Positions 16,805 through 25,293 are shown, counted from the first letter of the stretch. The stretch is DNA of 64,000 bases from Candidatus Saccharimonadota bacterium (GCA_027450065.1 DAIDKK010000002.1:1-64000); one strand, 5' to 3'. The notes: generated by a model from the letters alone, not told the origin. Program-made: numbers and translations.

Positions 16805-17943
16805 TAGCTTTTATTATGCCACGTTGGGCGCCTAGTTTGCAAAGCCTTCTCGTAGACACCTACAATCTGAGCGCCAACGATTTGCGCATCAAATCGCTCA
16901 ACGTAGGTTCGTTGCATCCGCGACAGACGAGTTCTGGCCGAATCATCATGCATCCACTGCTTCAGCAGGTCAGCAAAAGCTATTGTATTTCTGGGGTTAA
17001 ATAACTGATCCTCGAAGCCGACCATAACTGATCTATAGCCCGGGTTATCTCCGGCCAGCACAACGCCGCGCGCTGCAGCAAACGCTTCAAGCAGACTAAT
17101 ACCAAAGCTTTCTCCCGCTGTACTGGGGAATACCGCAATATCGGCTTGGGCCAGAAAATCAGCTTTGCTTTCTTCGGCGACAAATCCAGCTAGGGTCACG
17201 ACTTGTTCCAAGTGGTGCTGCGTTATAAAGCGTGTGAGGCCCTCCTTGAGTTGGCCCTTACCACCGATTGTAACCTTCCAGCCAGACGGCCACTCTCCCT
17301 GTTCATGAAGGTAGGCGACCGCACGCAGAAGTTCGAATGGACCTTTCCGCTCAACCAACCGCCCCAGGTAGACAATACGTTTTTGCGATGAGTCTGCCTT
17401 ACCTCTCTTGAAGGTTTTCGAGTCAAAGCAATTCGGGACAACCACACTTGTAAGCCCATAATGAGACCTCGCAAACGCTTGGGCTGGCGCCGATACTGCC
17501 ATCATGGCATCGAAACGGTGCGCAGACAGTCGGTTTATAAGTCCCAAACCGTAGCTTGCACAGGAAGCCAGCCTTGAATACGGCAAGATGTGGAATGTTC
17601 CGACGACTGCGGTATCTTTTGGCGCGATTGCCATGATACGTCCTGCCATAAACGGGCTGTACGGCGCCTGAATGTGCAGCACATCAAGTTGTAGCTCATC
17701 AAGCGCTGCCTGAAGTTTTGGCCAAGAAACGGGCAGGGGAGTAGAGAGTCGGTTGCCATTAAAGTGAACGTGCAAATTTCTACTAAGGCTGTGGACGTTC
17801 GGAACATCAGTGCGAGCTGTCTCGCCAACCAAATAGTGTACTTCATGACCTTGGCTACGAAGCCATTCACTGACGCGCAGAACATATTGCTGCACACCGT
17901 CAGTGCCATCAAGTGATTCATCGAGCACGAAGCCTATCCGCAT
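16804..17943 (-). CDS. GT4 glycosyltransferase
   Basis: 379 residues, GT-B fold. N-terminal acceptor domain opens MRIGFVLDESLDGTDGVQQY; donor domain has IVYLGRLVERKGPFELLRAV and the E-x7-E site in GESFGISLLEAFAAARGVV. Such enzymes transfer sugars from nucleotide donors to lipid or glycan acceptors. It follows another GT4 by 3 bases, so the pair probably adds successive sugars to one acceptor, likely a glycolipid given the hydrolase and membrane protein in the same operon. Confidence 0.88.
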   Translation of the reverse strand: MRIGFVLDESLDGTDGVQQYVLRVSEWLRSQGHEVHYLVGETARTDVPNVHSLSRNLHVHFNGNRLSTPLPVSWPKLQAALDELQLDVLHIQAPYSPFMAGRIMAIAPKDTAVVGTFHILPYSRLASCASYGLGLINRLSAHRFDAMMAVSAPAQAFARSHYGLTSVVVPNCFDSKTFKRGKADSSQKRIVYLGRLVERKGPFELLRAVAYLHEQGEWPSGWKVTIGGKGQLKEGLTRFITQHHLEQVVTLAGFVAEESKADFLAQADIAVFPSTAGESFGISLLEAFAAARGVVLAGDNPGYRSVMVGFEDQLFNPRNTIAFADLLKQWMHDDSARTRLSRMQRTYVERFDAQIVGAQIVGVYEKALQTRRPTWHNKS

Positions 17944-17946
17944 ACG

Positions 17947-19089
17947 CTACGCTTCTTTCTGAGTATTGGACTTGGCTATGGTTCGCTCGTAAAATTCGAG
18001 GTACATGGCGGCAACTTTCGGGTAGTCGAACTGCCGAACGTGCTTTTTTGCCCATTTTTCCCATAAGTCCCGTATGCCGGCGTCTTCAATCAGTAATCGA
18101 AGCCGATACGCGAACTCTTTGCTGTCGCGTGGATCGACAAGAGATAGTTGGCCCAGCCCAGTCATAACACTTTCGTAGCCAGGATTGTTTCCCGCAACTG
18201 TTACGAGACCGCTCGCCATTGACTCGAGCAATACAATACCAAAACTTTCGCCGTATATCGCTGGGGAACAAAATAAATCTGAGGTATGTAAAAGCTTACG
18301 CTTGGTCTCATCATCAATGTAGCCCAAAAATTCTACATTTTTAAGTTTCAATGTCTGGCTAAGCTCCTCAAGCTTTTCCCGGTCAACGCCATCACCGCCG
18401 ATAAGTAGCCGGACATCCGGCAACTGTGCCTGCAAGAGCTGAAAAGCTTGCAGCAAGTACTTAACGCCTTTTCTTTTTTCAAGCCTGCCAATGTATAAGA
18501 TGGTTTTAGGGCCGCGGCTCGGTTGCTGAAGATTCGCTGGCCGACGGAAATGCGCAATATGAATGCCATTCGGTATAATCTCGATCTCGGCGTCTGTCAG
18601 TGAGCGTACGTATTCAGCTGCCGCGTTGGATACGGCCGTAAATCCATCAATATGACGGAGTAGTGGTTTTGTGTATGGAGTAATAACCTTCGCGAGTGCT
18701 CGACTGGCCAGTGTTTCGGGTAATTTGGCATGAAAAGTTGCCACGTTAACCCCATTACTACGACTCAATATTTGTCGACTTAAGACCGGTACCCATGGCT
18801 CGTGGAAGTGAAGAATGTCGAACTGCTCATATTCGAGCATACTATCAATTTCATCAGTCAATACGCTCGCGCTAATCTGCGTCGTTGTGGCGAGAGGTGA
18901 TTTAAAATCTGCCGCCGAGCCAAGAAATACAATACGGCGATCATGCCCCTCATACGGCTCCTTCAACTGAGGCGTAATAATAACCGCCTCATGACCAAGC
19001 TTGGTGTATTCGGTCTGCAAGGCCTTAACGACTTCCTGCACGCCGCCGCCCTTAGCAATGCTATAGGGACAAACTAGTCCTATTTTCAT
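17947..19089 (-). CDS. GT4 glycosyltransferase, PimA/PimB-like
   Basis: 380 residues. MKIGLVCPYSIAKGGGVQEVV is typical of the PIM mannosyltransferase group; donor site TILYIGRLEKRKGVKYLLQAF and GESFGIVLLESMASGLVTVAGN. The resemblance to phosphatidylinositol mannosyltransferases suggests a glycolipid product, but the sugar and acceptor are not proven. TATACT lies 10 bases before the ATG. Second gene of a four-gene minus-strand operon. Confidence 0.88.
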   Translation of the reverse strand: MKIGLVCPYSIAKGGGVQEVVKALQTEYTKLGHEAVIITPQLKEPYEGHDRRIVFLGSAADFKSPLATTTQISASVLTDEIDSMLEYEQFDILHFHEPWVPVLSRQILSRSNGVNVATFHAKLPETLASRALAKVITPYTKPLLRHIDGFTAVSNAAAEYVRSLTDAEIEIIPNGIHIAHFRRPANLQQPSRGPKTILYIGRLEKRKGVKYLLQAFQLLQAQLPDVRLLIGGDGVDREKLEELSQTLKLKNVEFLGYIDDETKRKLLHTSDLFCSPAIYGESFGIVLLESMASGLVTVAGNNPGYESVMTGLGQLSLVDPRDSKEFAYRLRLLIEDAGIRDLWEKWAKKHVRQFDYPKVAAMYLEFYERTIAKSNTQKEA

Positions 19090-19112
19090 ATTCTTTTTCA
19101 GTATAGCAGATG

Positions 19113-20039
19113 CTACTGCTTCCTCGACAATGCTTTCTTAAGTCCTGGTGGTAGCATGATAGCCATATCCTTCTTGGTACCAAGAATACTGGGTGTATGT
19201 GCCTTGGACTTCATCGTAGCCTGGCTGTAATCTTCGAACACGACACGCATGTGCTGCTCAACGATTGCATTATCAAAGTAATGATCACCTTCGGCGGACA
19301 CGTGCCAAACGGGCAGTGCAATAGATTGAGTGCAATTATCAACCTTCAAAAACTCACTCGTGGTTCGCCAGTGCGTTCGCATGTCGTTGGCTCGCCAAAG
19401 TTTCACTTCAAAATCTATATATTCCTTGAACTCAAGTGCGTCCATGGTACGCAGTCGACTACGGCCGGCCGGTAAACTTCTGTAAAAACTTTTCATGAAC
19501 GTTCTGTTGAGAATACCGTGGTGGGTTATAAATGCAATTGGCCGAGTACCAAGTACCCAACAGATTTGAGAATATAATTTACGTCGAGCTGGCGGATAAA
19601 GAAAATCATCGTAGTGAACAAATCCAACGAGACTAATAACTAAATCTACTTTTTTCGTCAGTTCAGGATAACGCTGCAACATACGGGTAACAACGACAAA
19701 ACCAAACGAAATACCAATAATCGTAACTCGGCGGCGGCGATACTGCATAGTTATGAAGGCCGCTAAGTAATCTGCATACGCATCAATCGACAAGGGTCGA
19801 CCAATCTTATAAAAGCTATCCATACCACCAAAGCCCGGTAGATCAGGCATTGTGACTGTGCCATAGCTTTGCAGATTTTGGACTAACCCCCACCACCGCT
19901 CTAGAAGTGCATGGTGACCGTATACTAATAGTATTTCACGCTTATGCCTACCGGTAGCTGGGGCGCGCAACATACGACCATCCATCCCATTCATGTGCAA
20001 TGGCTCAATATAATTTGCAGCCTCCTCGAATTGACCCAT
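19113..20039 (-). CDS. Alpha/beta hydrolase
   Basis: 308 residues. ILLVYGHHALLERWWGLVQNL is the oxyanion region, MPDLPGFGGMDS follows, and VTIIGISFGFVVVT is the nucleophile elbow (G-I-S-F-G). A late His (AEGDHYFDN) may complete the triad. Substrate unknown; the operon with two glycosyltransferases suggests a lipid or acyl-sugar ester. AAAGGA precedes the start. Divergent from the carboxypeptidase gene at 20176. Confidence 0.8.
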   Translation of the reverse strand: MGQFEEAANYIEPLHMNGMDGRMLRAPATGRHKREILLVYGHHALLERWWGLVQNLQSYGTVTMPDLPGFGGMDSFYKIGRPLSIDAYADYLAAFITMQYRRRRVTIIGISFGFVVVTRMLQRYPELTKKVDLVISLVGFVHYDDFLYPPARRKLYSQICWVLGTRPIAFITHHGILNRTFMKSFYRSLPAGRSRLRTMDALEFKEYIDFEVKLWRANDMRTHWRTTSEFLKVDNCTQSIALPVWHVSAEGDHYFDNAIVEQHMRVVFEDYSQATMKSKAHTPSILGTKKDMAIMLPPGLKKALSRKQ

Positions 20040-20175
20040 ACGTATATCCTTTATTTTCTAGCACTTGTCTGCGCTGTTCAGTAGTACTATACCATCGTTT
20101 TCCCATATCTAGAATCTCTACAAGCGAGTTTTGTGATGCCGTGAATATTGCGACCATATTTGCTATAGTAGGTGC

Positions 20176-20943
20176 ATGACACACAAATACAGACATATAA
20201 AGTTCTTGGGCATTATTTTCTTGGTAGCACTTGGATTAGCGCTTGCATATTTTGGTTTTCAAAAAGTTCATGCGCCAAGTCCAACCTCATCTACTACCCC
20301 ACAGAAAACAAACCCAGCAAAACCTGTGTTTGATAAAACTCGCTATTCTATAAGTGATCCAAACAGTCTGTGGGTAGTCGTCAATAAGCAACGACCACTT
20401 AACCCAAAAACCTATGCTCCAACTGATCTGGTAGTACCCAATGCACCGCTCCGCGTGCCCGGCAATGATTCAATGCAACTCCGAGCTGAGACCGCATCCG
20501 CAATGGAGACAATGTTTGCGGCAGCCAAAGCAGCAGGCGATCCGCTTATGGTTTCCAGTGGCTACCGCTCATACAACTATCAGGTGAGCTTGTACGGGTC
20601 GTACGTGGCGGCACATGGGCAAGCTTCAGCTGATACCTTCAGTGCCCGACCAGGCTACAGTGAACACCAGACGGGGCTCGCCGTTGATGTGGAACCGCTT
20701 GATAAACAGTGCGATGTCGACCAATGTTTTGCGAATACTCCTGCGGGGGAATGGATAACAGCCCATGCCTATGAATACGGTTTCTTTATTCGCTACCCAG
20801 CTGATAAGGTTGCGGTTACCGGTTTTGAGTACGAGCCTTGGCACTTACGCTATGTCGGGAAGGAACTTGCCCTCGAAATGCACACTACCCACACTGAAAC
20901 GCTCGAAGAGTTCTTCGGCCTGCCGGCGGCACCTAACTACTAA
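20176..20943 (+). CDS. D-alanyl-D-alanine carboxypeptidase, VanY type
   Basis: Trims D-Ala from peptidoglycan stem peptides outside the membrane. 255 residues: N-terminal signal/anchor (FLGIIFLVALGLALAYFGF), a Ser/Thr/Pro linker, then the zinc peptidase motifs VSSGYRSYNYQ, SARPGYSEHQTGLAVDVE and EPWHLRYVG. All metal and catalytic residues are in place. TATAGT (20164-20169) ends 6 bases before the ATG with no Shine-Dalgarno: leaderless. Confidence 0.92.
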   Translation: MTHKYRHIKFLGIIFLVALGLALAYFGFQKVHAPSPTSSTTPQKTNPAKPVFDKTRYSISDPNSLWVVVNKQRPLNPKTYAPTDLVVPNAPLRVPGNDSMQLRAETASAMETMFAAAKAAGDPLMVSSGYRSYNYQVSLYGSYVAAHGQASADTFSARPGYSEHQTGLAVDVEPLDKQCDVDQCFANTPAGEWITAHAYEYGFFIRYPADKVAVTGFEYEPWHLRYVGKELALEMHTTHTETLEEFFGLPAAPNY

Positions 20944-20960
20944 CTTAGCCTAGCCTATTT

Positions 20961-22193
20961 TTATTTATCGTACTCGGCCCTGGTGATTAGCGGGATTTGC
21001 TCGTTTGTGTTAAGCGTATTTTGGATTCGTTCTCGCTGAGCAGCGACTGTTGTTTTAAGCTGTTGACTATCAATCATCGCTTGGGTCGTATCATCGAGCA
21101 GATACATTTGCAAGTTGTGTCGAGCTAGTAAATCATCATTATTCTGCCGCGCGGCCTGTTGGGCTGTCCACTCATAGTGCATGTAGATTGGCAAAAAGCT
21201 CATATCGGTAATTTGTTTGGTACTTTTATCGTAATCAATCACCGCTAAACCATTAAAGAGCGTTTCGGCCGGCAGCTGCGTGTTTATAAAATCGCCCAAG
21301 CTATACCAGACGACCGTTTTGTTACCACCGCTACCAATCAGGGTCTGAACTGGCTCCAACTCGTGCGAACCATGGCCAAGGATTAGGCTAACACCCTGGT
21401 CGGCGAGGAACTGCGCCGTCTGCTTTTGACTATCACTGATGGCCGTGGAGTACTCCACACCCCACCGCACACTTGCAATAATAATCTGCGCACCGTTTGC
21501 CTTAGCCGTATCAATTTGTTGCTTTGCAAACGCATCGCTATATACGTTCACACCGTAATTATTCTGCGCTGGCGCGTCGGTATTGAGATAGGTTGTGTAG
21601 GCAAGAAAAGCAAATTTAACACCCTTGATCGTAAAATAGTGCACTGCGTCATGCTCAGCTATATTTTTGTTTTGACCAACAACAGCTAGCATATTTGGCA
21701 CAGCGTTCCAGGCGTCGATTGAAGCATTGATGGCATCTTGGTTACGATCAAAGCTATGATTCGTGCCATCGCTCACTAGGTTGCAACCAACTTTACCCAT
21801 ATCAGTAGCAAACTCTGTGGGTGAATTAAACTTTGGCCAGCCACTTATGCCGTAGGCTGCGCCACCGTTCAGGTTTGCGTCATTACAAAAGCGGATATCA
21901 GCGGCATGGAAGATATCCGTAAAGTTATTCATCATTGGCATATAGTTGTAGCTGCCGTCGGCCTGCTTGGCCCACTCGTTTATCGTGTCGTGCGCAATAA
22001 AATCACCCGCGGCTAGCACACGAATACGATTAGGGTGGGGGTCACTTGCCGTACTGGCGGCGCTACTTGCGCTCGATTTTGCTGGCGCCGCTGCCTTATT
22101 GCTATGGGAAAAGAGTAGATAAACACCAGCGATAGCTATCAACGCAACGATGACTAGTAGCCAGAGTCTCCTTATTCCTTTGCGCTGTTTCAT
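20961..22193 (-). CDS. CapA-like (poly-gamma-glutamate capsule) metallophosphoesterase
   Basis: About 410 residues with an N-terminal membrane anchor (LWLLVIVALIAIAGVYLLF) and an extracellular PGA_cap domain: RVLAAGDFIAHD, DIRFCNDANLNGG, LVSDGTNHSFDRNQDAI, IIASVRWGVEY, LILGHGSHELEP and VVWYSLGDFI. I start at ATG 22193 because TGGTATGAT (hexamer 22206-22201) ends 7 bases before it; a longer form from 22205 would begin inside the hexamer. In other bacteria CapA takes part in surface polymer synthesis; the polymer here is unknown. Confidence 0.85.
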   Translation of the reverse strand: MKQRKGIRRLWLLVIVALIAIAGVYLLFSHSNKAAAPAKSSASSAASTASDPHPNRIRVLAAGDFIAHDTINEWAKQADGSYNYMPMMNNFTDIFHAADIRFCNDANLNGGAAYGISGWPKFNSPTEFATDMGKVGCNLVSDGTNHSFDRNQDAINASIDAWNAVPNMLAVVGQNKNIAEHDAVHYFTIKGVKFAFLAYTTYLNTDAPAQNNYGVNVYSDAFAKQQIDTAKANGAQIIIASVRWGVEYSTAISDSQKQTAQFLADQGVSLILGHGSHELEPVQTLIGSGGNKTVVWYSLGDFINTQLPAETLFNGLAVIDYDKSTKQITDMSFLPIYMHYEWTAQQAARQNNDDLLARHNLQMYLLDDTTQAMIDSQQLKTTVAAQRERIQNTLNTNEQIPLITRAEYDK

Positions 22194-22296
22194 ACTTATC
22201 ATCATACCATCCCTAGCTATCGGGCGGGTGATTTAGTATAATGAATTCCGCTACGACAGACGTATTATTATCTGTCTGTTGCTCTGAAAATATATT

Positions 22297-22325
22297 TGGG
22301 ACGTCGCCAAGTGGTAAGGCACCAG
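22297..22325 (+). pseudogene. 5' half of tRNA-Gln (duplicate fragment)
   Basis: 29 bases identical to the first 29 bases of the intact tRNA-Gln at 22430, from the acceptor strand through the D-arm into the anticodon stem (CACCAG), then unrelated sequence. No matching 3' half follows at the right distance, so it is a broken copy. Confidence 0.85.
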
Positions 22326-22429
22326 CTGTCTGAGCACGAAGCGCGAGTAAATCATTACATTCATTGGTCCTGGACCAAAACTCAGAGAACTTTCACAAGC
22401 AGGCAAAAAGTACCACACAATATGTATAT

Positions 22430-22504
22430 TGGGACGTCGCCAAGTGGTAAGGCACCAGGTTTTGGTCCTGGCATTCGGGGGTTCGAATCCCTCCGTCCCA
22501 GCCA
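22430..22504 (+). tRNA. trnQ: tRNA-Gln (TTG)
   Basis: Cloverleaf: acceptor TGGGACG (22430-22436) with CGTCCCA (22494-22500); D-arm GCCAAGTGGTAAGGC; anticodon arm CCAGG-TTTTGGT-CCTGG giving anticodon TTG; T-arm with GGTTCGAATCC; discriminator G, then encoded CCA (22502-22504). It is preceded by a duplicate of its own 5' half and followed by partial copies of its 3' end. Confidence 0.97.
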
Positions 22505-22507
22505 TAT

Positions 22508-22539
22508 AAAATAGCTCAGGCTTTTGTCTGGGCTATTTT
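22508..22539 (+). terminator. Terminator after tRNA-Gln
   Basis: AAAATAGCTCAG (22508-22519) pairs with CTGGGCTATTTT (22528-22539), one G-U pair. Confidence 0.75.
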
Positions 22540-22617
22540 ATGTGTTTGGATTAAGCGGGATTCGAACGGGCAGCTCAGTGAGCTACCCTGGCACTTTGCG
22601 AGATTGATCGAACAAAG

Positions 22618-22638
22618 CGAATCCCTCCGTCCCAGCCA
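22618..22638 (+). repeat. Second copy of tRNA-Gln 3' end
   Basis: 21 bases identical to 22484-22504 (from the T-loop CGAATC to CCA). Followed by its own terminator (22636-22676: CCCACTC/GAGTGGG plus T-run inside CCAAAG/CTTTGG). Identity starts abruptly in the T-loop, as at attachment-site duplications. Confidence 0.85.
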
Positions 22639-22676
22639 AAGTAAGGCCCACTCGATTAGAGTGGGTTTTTCTTTGG
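22636..22676 (+). terminator. Orphan terminator after tRNA-Gln 3' copy
   Basis: CCCACTC (22647-22653), loop GATTA, GAGTGGG (22659-22665), TTTTT, all enclosed by CCAAAG/CTTTGG. No gene lies upstream of it other than the tRNA fragment. Confidence 0.8.
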
Positions 22677-22806
22677 CTTGTGTCGATGGATGCGAACACA
22701 CAAGTAAAGTATTCGGGGCGAGGACTGCCAGTGGCAATTCGCAAGGGAAACTTCTCTTGAAAAATTGTTTTCAAAGATGAAGTTCCGGGCCTGCCGAAGG
22801 TAGGTG

Positions 22807-22826
22807 GAATCTCTCCGTCCCAGCCA
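22807..22826 (+). repeat. Third copy of tRNA-Gln 3' end
   Basis: GAATCTCTCCGTCCCAGCCA, one mismatch to the intact tRNA 3' end. The 22505-23040 stretch holds no credible gene; it consists of these tRNA tails separated by 130-190 bases of short hairpins, for example AGCTCAGTGAGCT and GCCAGTGGC. Confidence 0.8.
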
Positions 22827-23049
22827 TACAAAGAGTCGGGTTTTTTGGCTCGGGTTTTTGTATTGTTTGAGATAGATAGATTATAGGACAGGGTTCGGCG
22901 TACGTGAGTAAAGCGAGCAGAGAAGCGATGAGACGTAGCCAAGGGAAGCGCTATTCCTCCCGCCCATACATAAAATAAACTGATTGTTGTTCAAAATACC
23001 TTTGACTGTTTATGTCTTGCCAATTATGATGATGCCACTACCTATTGTG

Positions 23050-23246
23050 TAGTGTACTTACCAATAAACACTAGCGTATACGGAAAGTTTAGGGTGAAAT
23101 TCCCTCACTGTGCCGCAACTGTAAAGTCAGAAAACGTACGACGCTATTACTTTCGCTTCTTATTGAGCGACCTTCGAGCAAAGGCATATCTTATCTGTAG
23201 ATATATCCCTTATTTTCGTCGGCGCCAACTGAAGTGAGTAAGGGAT
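23050..23246 (+). promoter_or_regulatory. Cobalamin riboswitch with Shine-Dalgarno-sequestering platform
   Basis: Contains the conserved core of the cobalamin (B12) riboswitch: GGTGAAATTCC at 23093-23103 and the B12 box GCCGCAACTGT at 23112-23122, preceded by the CGGAAAG element. Downstream, ATCCCTTA (23205-23212) is perfectly complementary to TAAGGGAT (23239-23246), which includes the AAGGG ribosome site of the next gene. Ligand binding would thus favour a hairpin hiding the ribosome site and stop translation of the two following surface proteins when B12 is plentiful. The 5' boundary is approximate. Confidence 0.92.
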
Positions 23247-23248
23247 TA

Positions 23249-23896
23249 ATGAAACAATTCGTTATAAAAAATTGGCGCCACTTTGCAGTTACGAGCGGAC
23301 TTTTTGCATGCCTCTTCGTTGGTAGCTACCTCACGCTTCCTGCGAGTACAATCCCCGCGGCACATGCTAAGGTACTACTAGCCGTTGGCACTCATACGTC
23401 CACAGCCAAGCCAAAGGTAGCCGCCGCTACTAGTACGACACCGACAGTCAGCATAAGCCAGTCAGACACGACGCATCCAGCCGCTACTTCAGCTACAAAA
23501 AATCCTCTCGCCGGGACCGCTACTAGCAGTAGCAAGCCTACGGCATCCTCGACGCCGAGTACTACCCAAGTGCAATCACCGAGCACCGCTCAGCCAACTT
23601 CACTCACAGTCTCGTTACAAATCGATAGCAAGACTGCTGGCAATGTAAGCGTTGCCACAACGGCCAATCAATGCGATGTACTCAATGATGCTTTGGCGCA
23701 AGGTATTATTAGTAGCCTCGATATGCGCTATTTTTCAAGCCTATCCTCTTATGGCGTATACGTCATTAATGGGCAAGGCGATAGCAACCAAGTTTGGTGG
23801 GTCTACAGCGTAAACGGCAAGAGTCCGCCAGTCGGTTGCAGCAAGCTGGGTGTGAGTAGTGGAGAAATAATAAATTGGCAATATACAGGAAAGTAA
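23249..23896 (+). CDS. Secreted/anchored DUF4430 protein (transcobalamin beta-domain-like)
   Basis: Start at ATG 23249 after AAGGGA; 215 residues. Signal/anchor segment FAVTSGLFACLFVGSYLTL, then about 90 residues of Thr/Ser/Pro-rich linker, then a C-terminal domain with SSLDMRYFSSLSSYGVYVI, QVWWVYSVNGKSPPVGCSK and SSGEIINWQYTGK. This is DUF4430, the fold of the C-terminal beta domain that closes over cobalamin in intrinsic factor and transcobalamin. It lies directly under a cobalamin riboswitch and 11 bases before a gene for the matching alpha/alpha-barrel, so binding of extracellular B12 is the most likely job. Function inferred, family clear. Confidence 0.85.
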   Translation: MKQFVIKNWRHFAVTSGLFACLFVGSYLTLPASTIPAAHAKVLLAVGTHTSTAKPKVAAATSTTPTVSISQSDTTHPAATSATKNPLAGTATSSSKPTASSTPSTTQVQSPSTAQPTSLTVSLQIDSKTAGNVSVATTANQCDVLNDALAQGIISSLDMRYFSSLSSYGVYVINGQGDSNQVWWVYSVNGKSPPVGCSKLGVSSGEIINWQYTGK

Positions 23897-23907
23897 GGGA
23901 GAAAAAC

Positions 23908-25290
23908 ATGAAACGATCAACAGTAACACGCGGTATTACCGCTCTAGCGCTTGGTTTGGTGGTACCATTCAGCACCATCGCAACGAGTTTTGCCGCCACC
24001 CCTAGTGATATATACACAACAGTAGACAAAGCAACTACTTACCTCACTTCGTTACAGCAAACAGACGGTAGTATGAGTGGCTATGGCGGTTCAAGTGATT
24101 GGTCGGCAATAGCATTGGCTGCAACGGGTATCACTAATACGCAACTCGACACTTACATCGCAAATGAGACAGCCCCAACTACAGTTACCGGCATCGAGCG
24201 TAAGATCCTAGCGTTAGCGGCAACCCATCAAGCTACAAGTGGCTATGACGCCCTGCTTGCGAAGAGCTATCAGAATAATCAGATTGGCGACCCGACGCTT
24301 CTCAATGATGACTGGTTCGGCGTAATGGCAATCATTGCCGCCAAAGACACTGCAGATTACTCAATCGCGTCAGCCTCTGTGGGCTATATTATTGACCATC
24401 AAGATACCACTGGTGGTTTTGGCTACTGTACCGATACAGCAAGTTGTGGGGTTGACAGTAACGATACGGCAGCCGCCGTAGTGGCCCTAGCAAGCGCACA
24501 GAAAGTTGGTATAGTAAATAGTAAGCTAAGCTCAGCTATCTCGAATGCAGTTGAGTATTTGAAAAAAACAAAACAATCAGACGGTGGTTTTGGCTATGAT
24601 ACCAATAGCTGGACAACCTCATCTGATAGCGCTTCAACGAGCTGGGTTCTTATGGCTCTCAGCACCGTAGCAGATGATTCGCTTAATGACACGGCAAACG
24701 AAGCACGAAACTGGCTCATCTCCGCACAGGATTCAGCATCAGGAAGCTATGGTTACGAGTGGAATGGCTACAATGCAGATACTCCCACCACTGCAAATGC
24801 CGTGCTTGCGCTTGTAGGCACAAACTGGCTTCTAAACCCCGCACCGATTAGCAGACCGGTACCTGTTGACCCAAGCCCAAGCCCAAGCCCAAGCCCAAGC
24901 CCAACCCCAACCCCAACCCCAAGCCCAAGCCCAAGCCCAAGCCCGCCAACAGTCAGTACGGCTCCCGTAGCAACAACACCCGTTACGACAGTAGCGACAG
25001 CCGCTCCCGCCCAAACAGATGATACTGCCTACACAGATACGACTGTGCCAAGTACAGATACTACGGCTGCGACTGATGGTTCAAATGGTGTTGTCCAGGG
25101 GGCAAGCACAACAACGCCTAGCAACACAGCCACTCAGAACACGGCTACAACGCCTTCTGCACAAAAAAGTACTGCGAAACAACCGCAGAAAAGCACCGTG
25201 GCACATATTGTGGGCATAAGTCTTATTTATCTTGCCAGCATCGGCCTCATTACGTACGGCCTTATTTTCCGCCGCCGGCACGCACAGTAA
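23908..25290 (+). CDS. Surface-anchored alpha/alpha-toroid protein (transcobalamin alpha-domain-like)
   Basis: Start at ATG 23908 behind GGGAG; 460 residues. Cleavable-looking signal peptide ending SFAATPS, then residues 33-310 with prenyltransferase/squalene-cyclase-type repeats: YLTSLQQTDGSMSGYGGSSD, IIDHQDTTGGFGYCTD, YLKKTKQSDGGFGYDTNS, WLISAQDSASGSYGYEW. The same alpha6-alpha6 barrel forms the N-terminal domain of intrinsic factor/transcobalamin. Then a Pro-Ser/Pro-Thr stalk, a Thr-rich spacer, one membrane helix (HIVGISLIYLASIGLITYGL) and a positive tail RRRHAQ, so it is cell-anchored without an LPXTG motif. Co-transcribed with the DUF4430 gene under the riboswitch. Confidence 0.85.
   Translation: MKRSTVTRGITALALGLVVPFSTIATSFAATPSDIYTTVDKATTYLTSLQQTDGSMSGYGGSSDWSAIALAATGITNTQLDTYIANETAPTTVTGIERKILALAATHQATSGYDALLAKSYQNNQIGDPTLLNDDWFGVMAIIAAKDTADYSIASASVGYIIDHQDTTGGFGYCTDTASCGVDSNDTAAAVVALASAQKVGIVNSKLSSAISNAVEYLKKTKQSDGGFGYDTNSWTTSSDSASTSWVLMALSTVADDSLNDTANEARNWLISAQDSASGSYGYEWNGYNADTPTTANAVLALVGTNWLLNPAPISRPVPVDPSPSPSPSPSPTPTPTPSPSPSPSPPTVSTAPVATTPVTTVATAAPAQTDDTAYTDTTVPSTDTTAATDGSNGVVQGASTTTPSNTATQNTATTPSAQKSTAKQPQKSTVAHIVGISLIYLASIGLITYGLIFRRRHAQ
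24871..24942 (+). repeat. Hexanucleotide tandem repeat coding a Pro-Ser/Pro-Thr stalk
   Basis: CCAAGC x5, CCAACC x3, CCAAGC x4, all in frame. Such a tract can change length by slippage in steps of two residues, altering how far the toroid domain stands from the membrane. Confidence 0.95.
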
Positions 25291-25293
25291 CTT

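Noticed and set aside
22583-22942. 119-codon minus-strand frame
   Set aside because: Runs across the tRNA-Gln tail copies and their terminators; not a gene.
24871-24942. Tandem hexamers as a possible CRISPR or origin repeat
   Set aside because: In frame inside a surface protein gene and coding a Pro-Ser/Pro-Thr stalk; no spacers.
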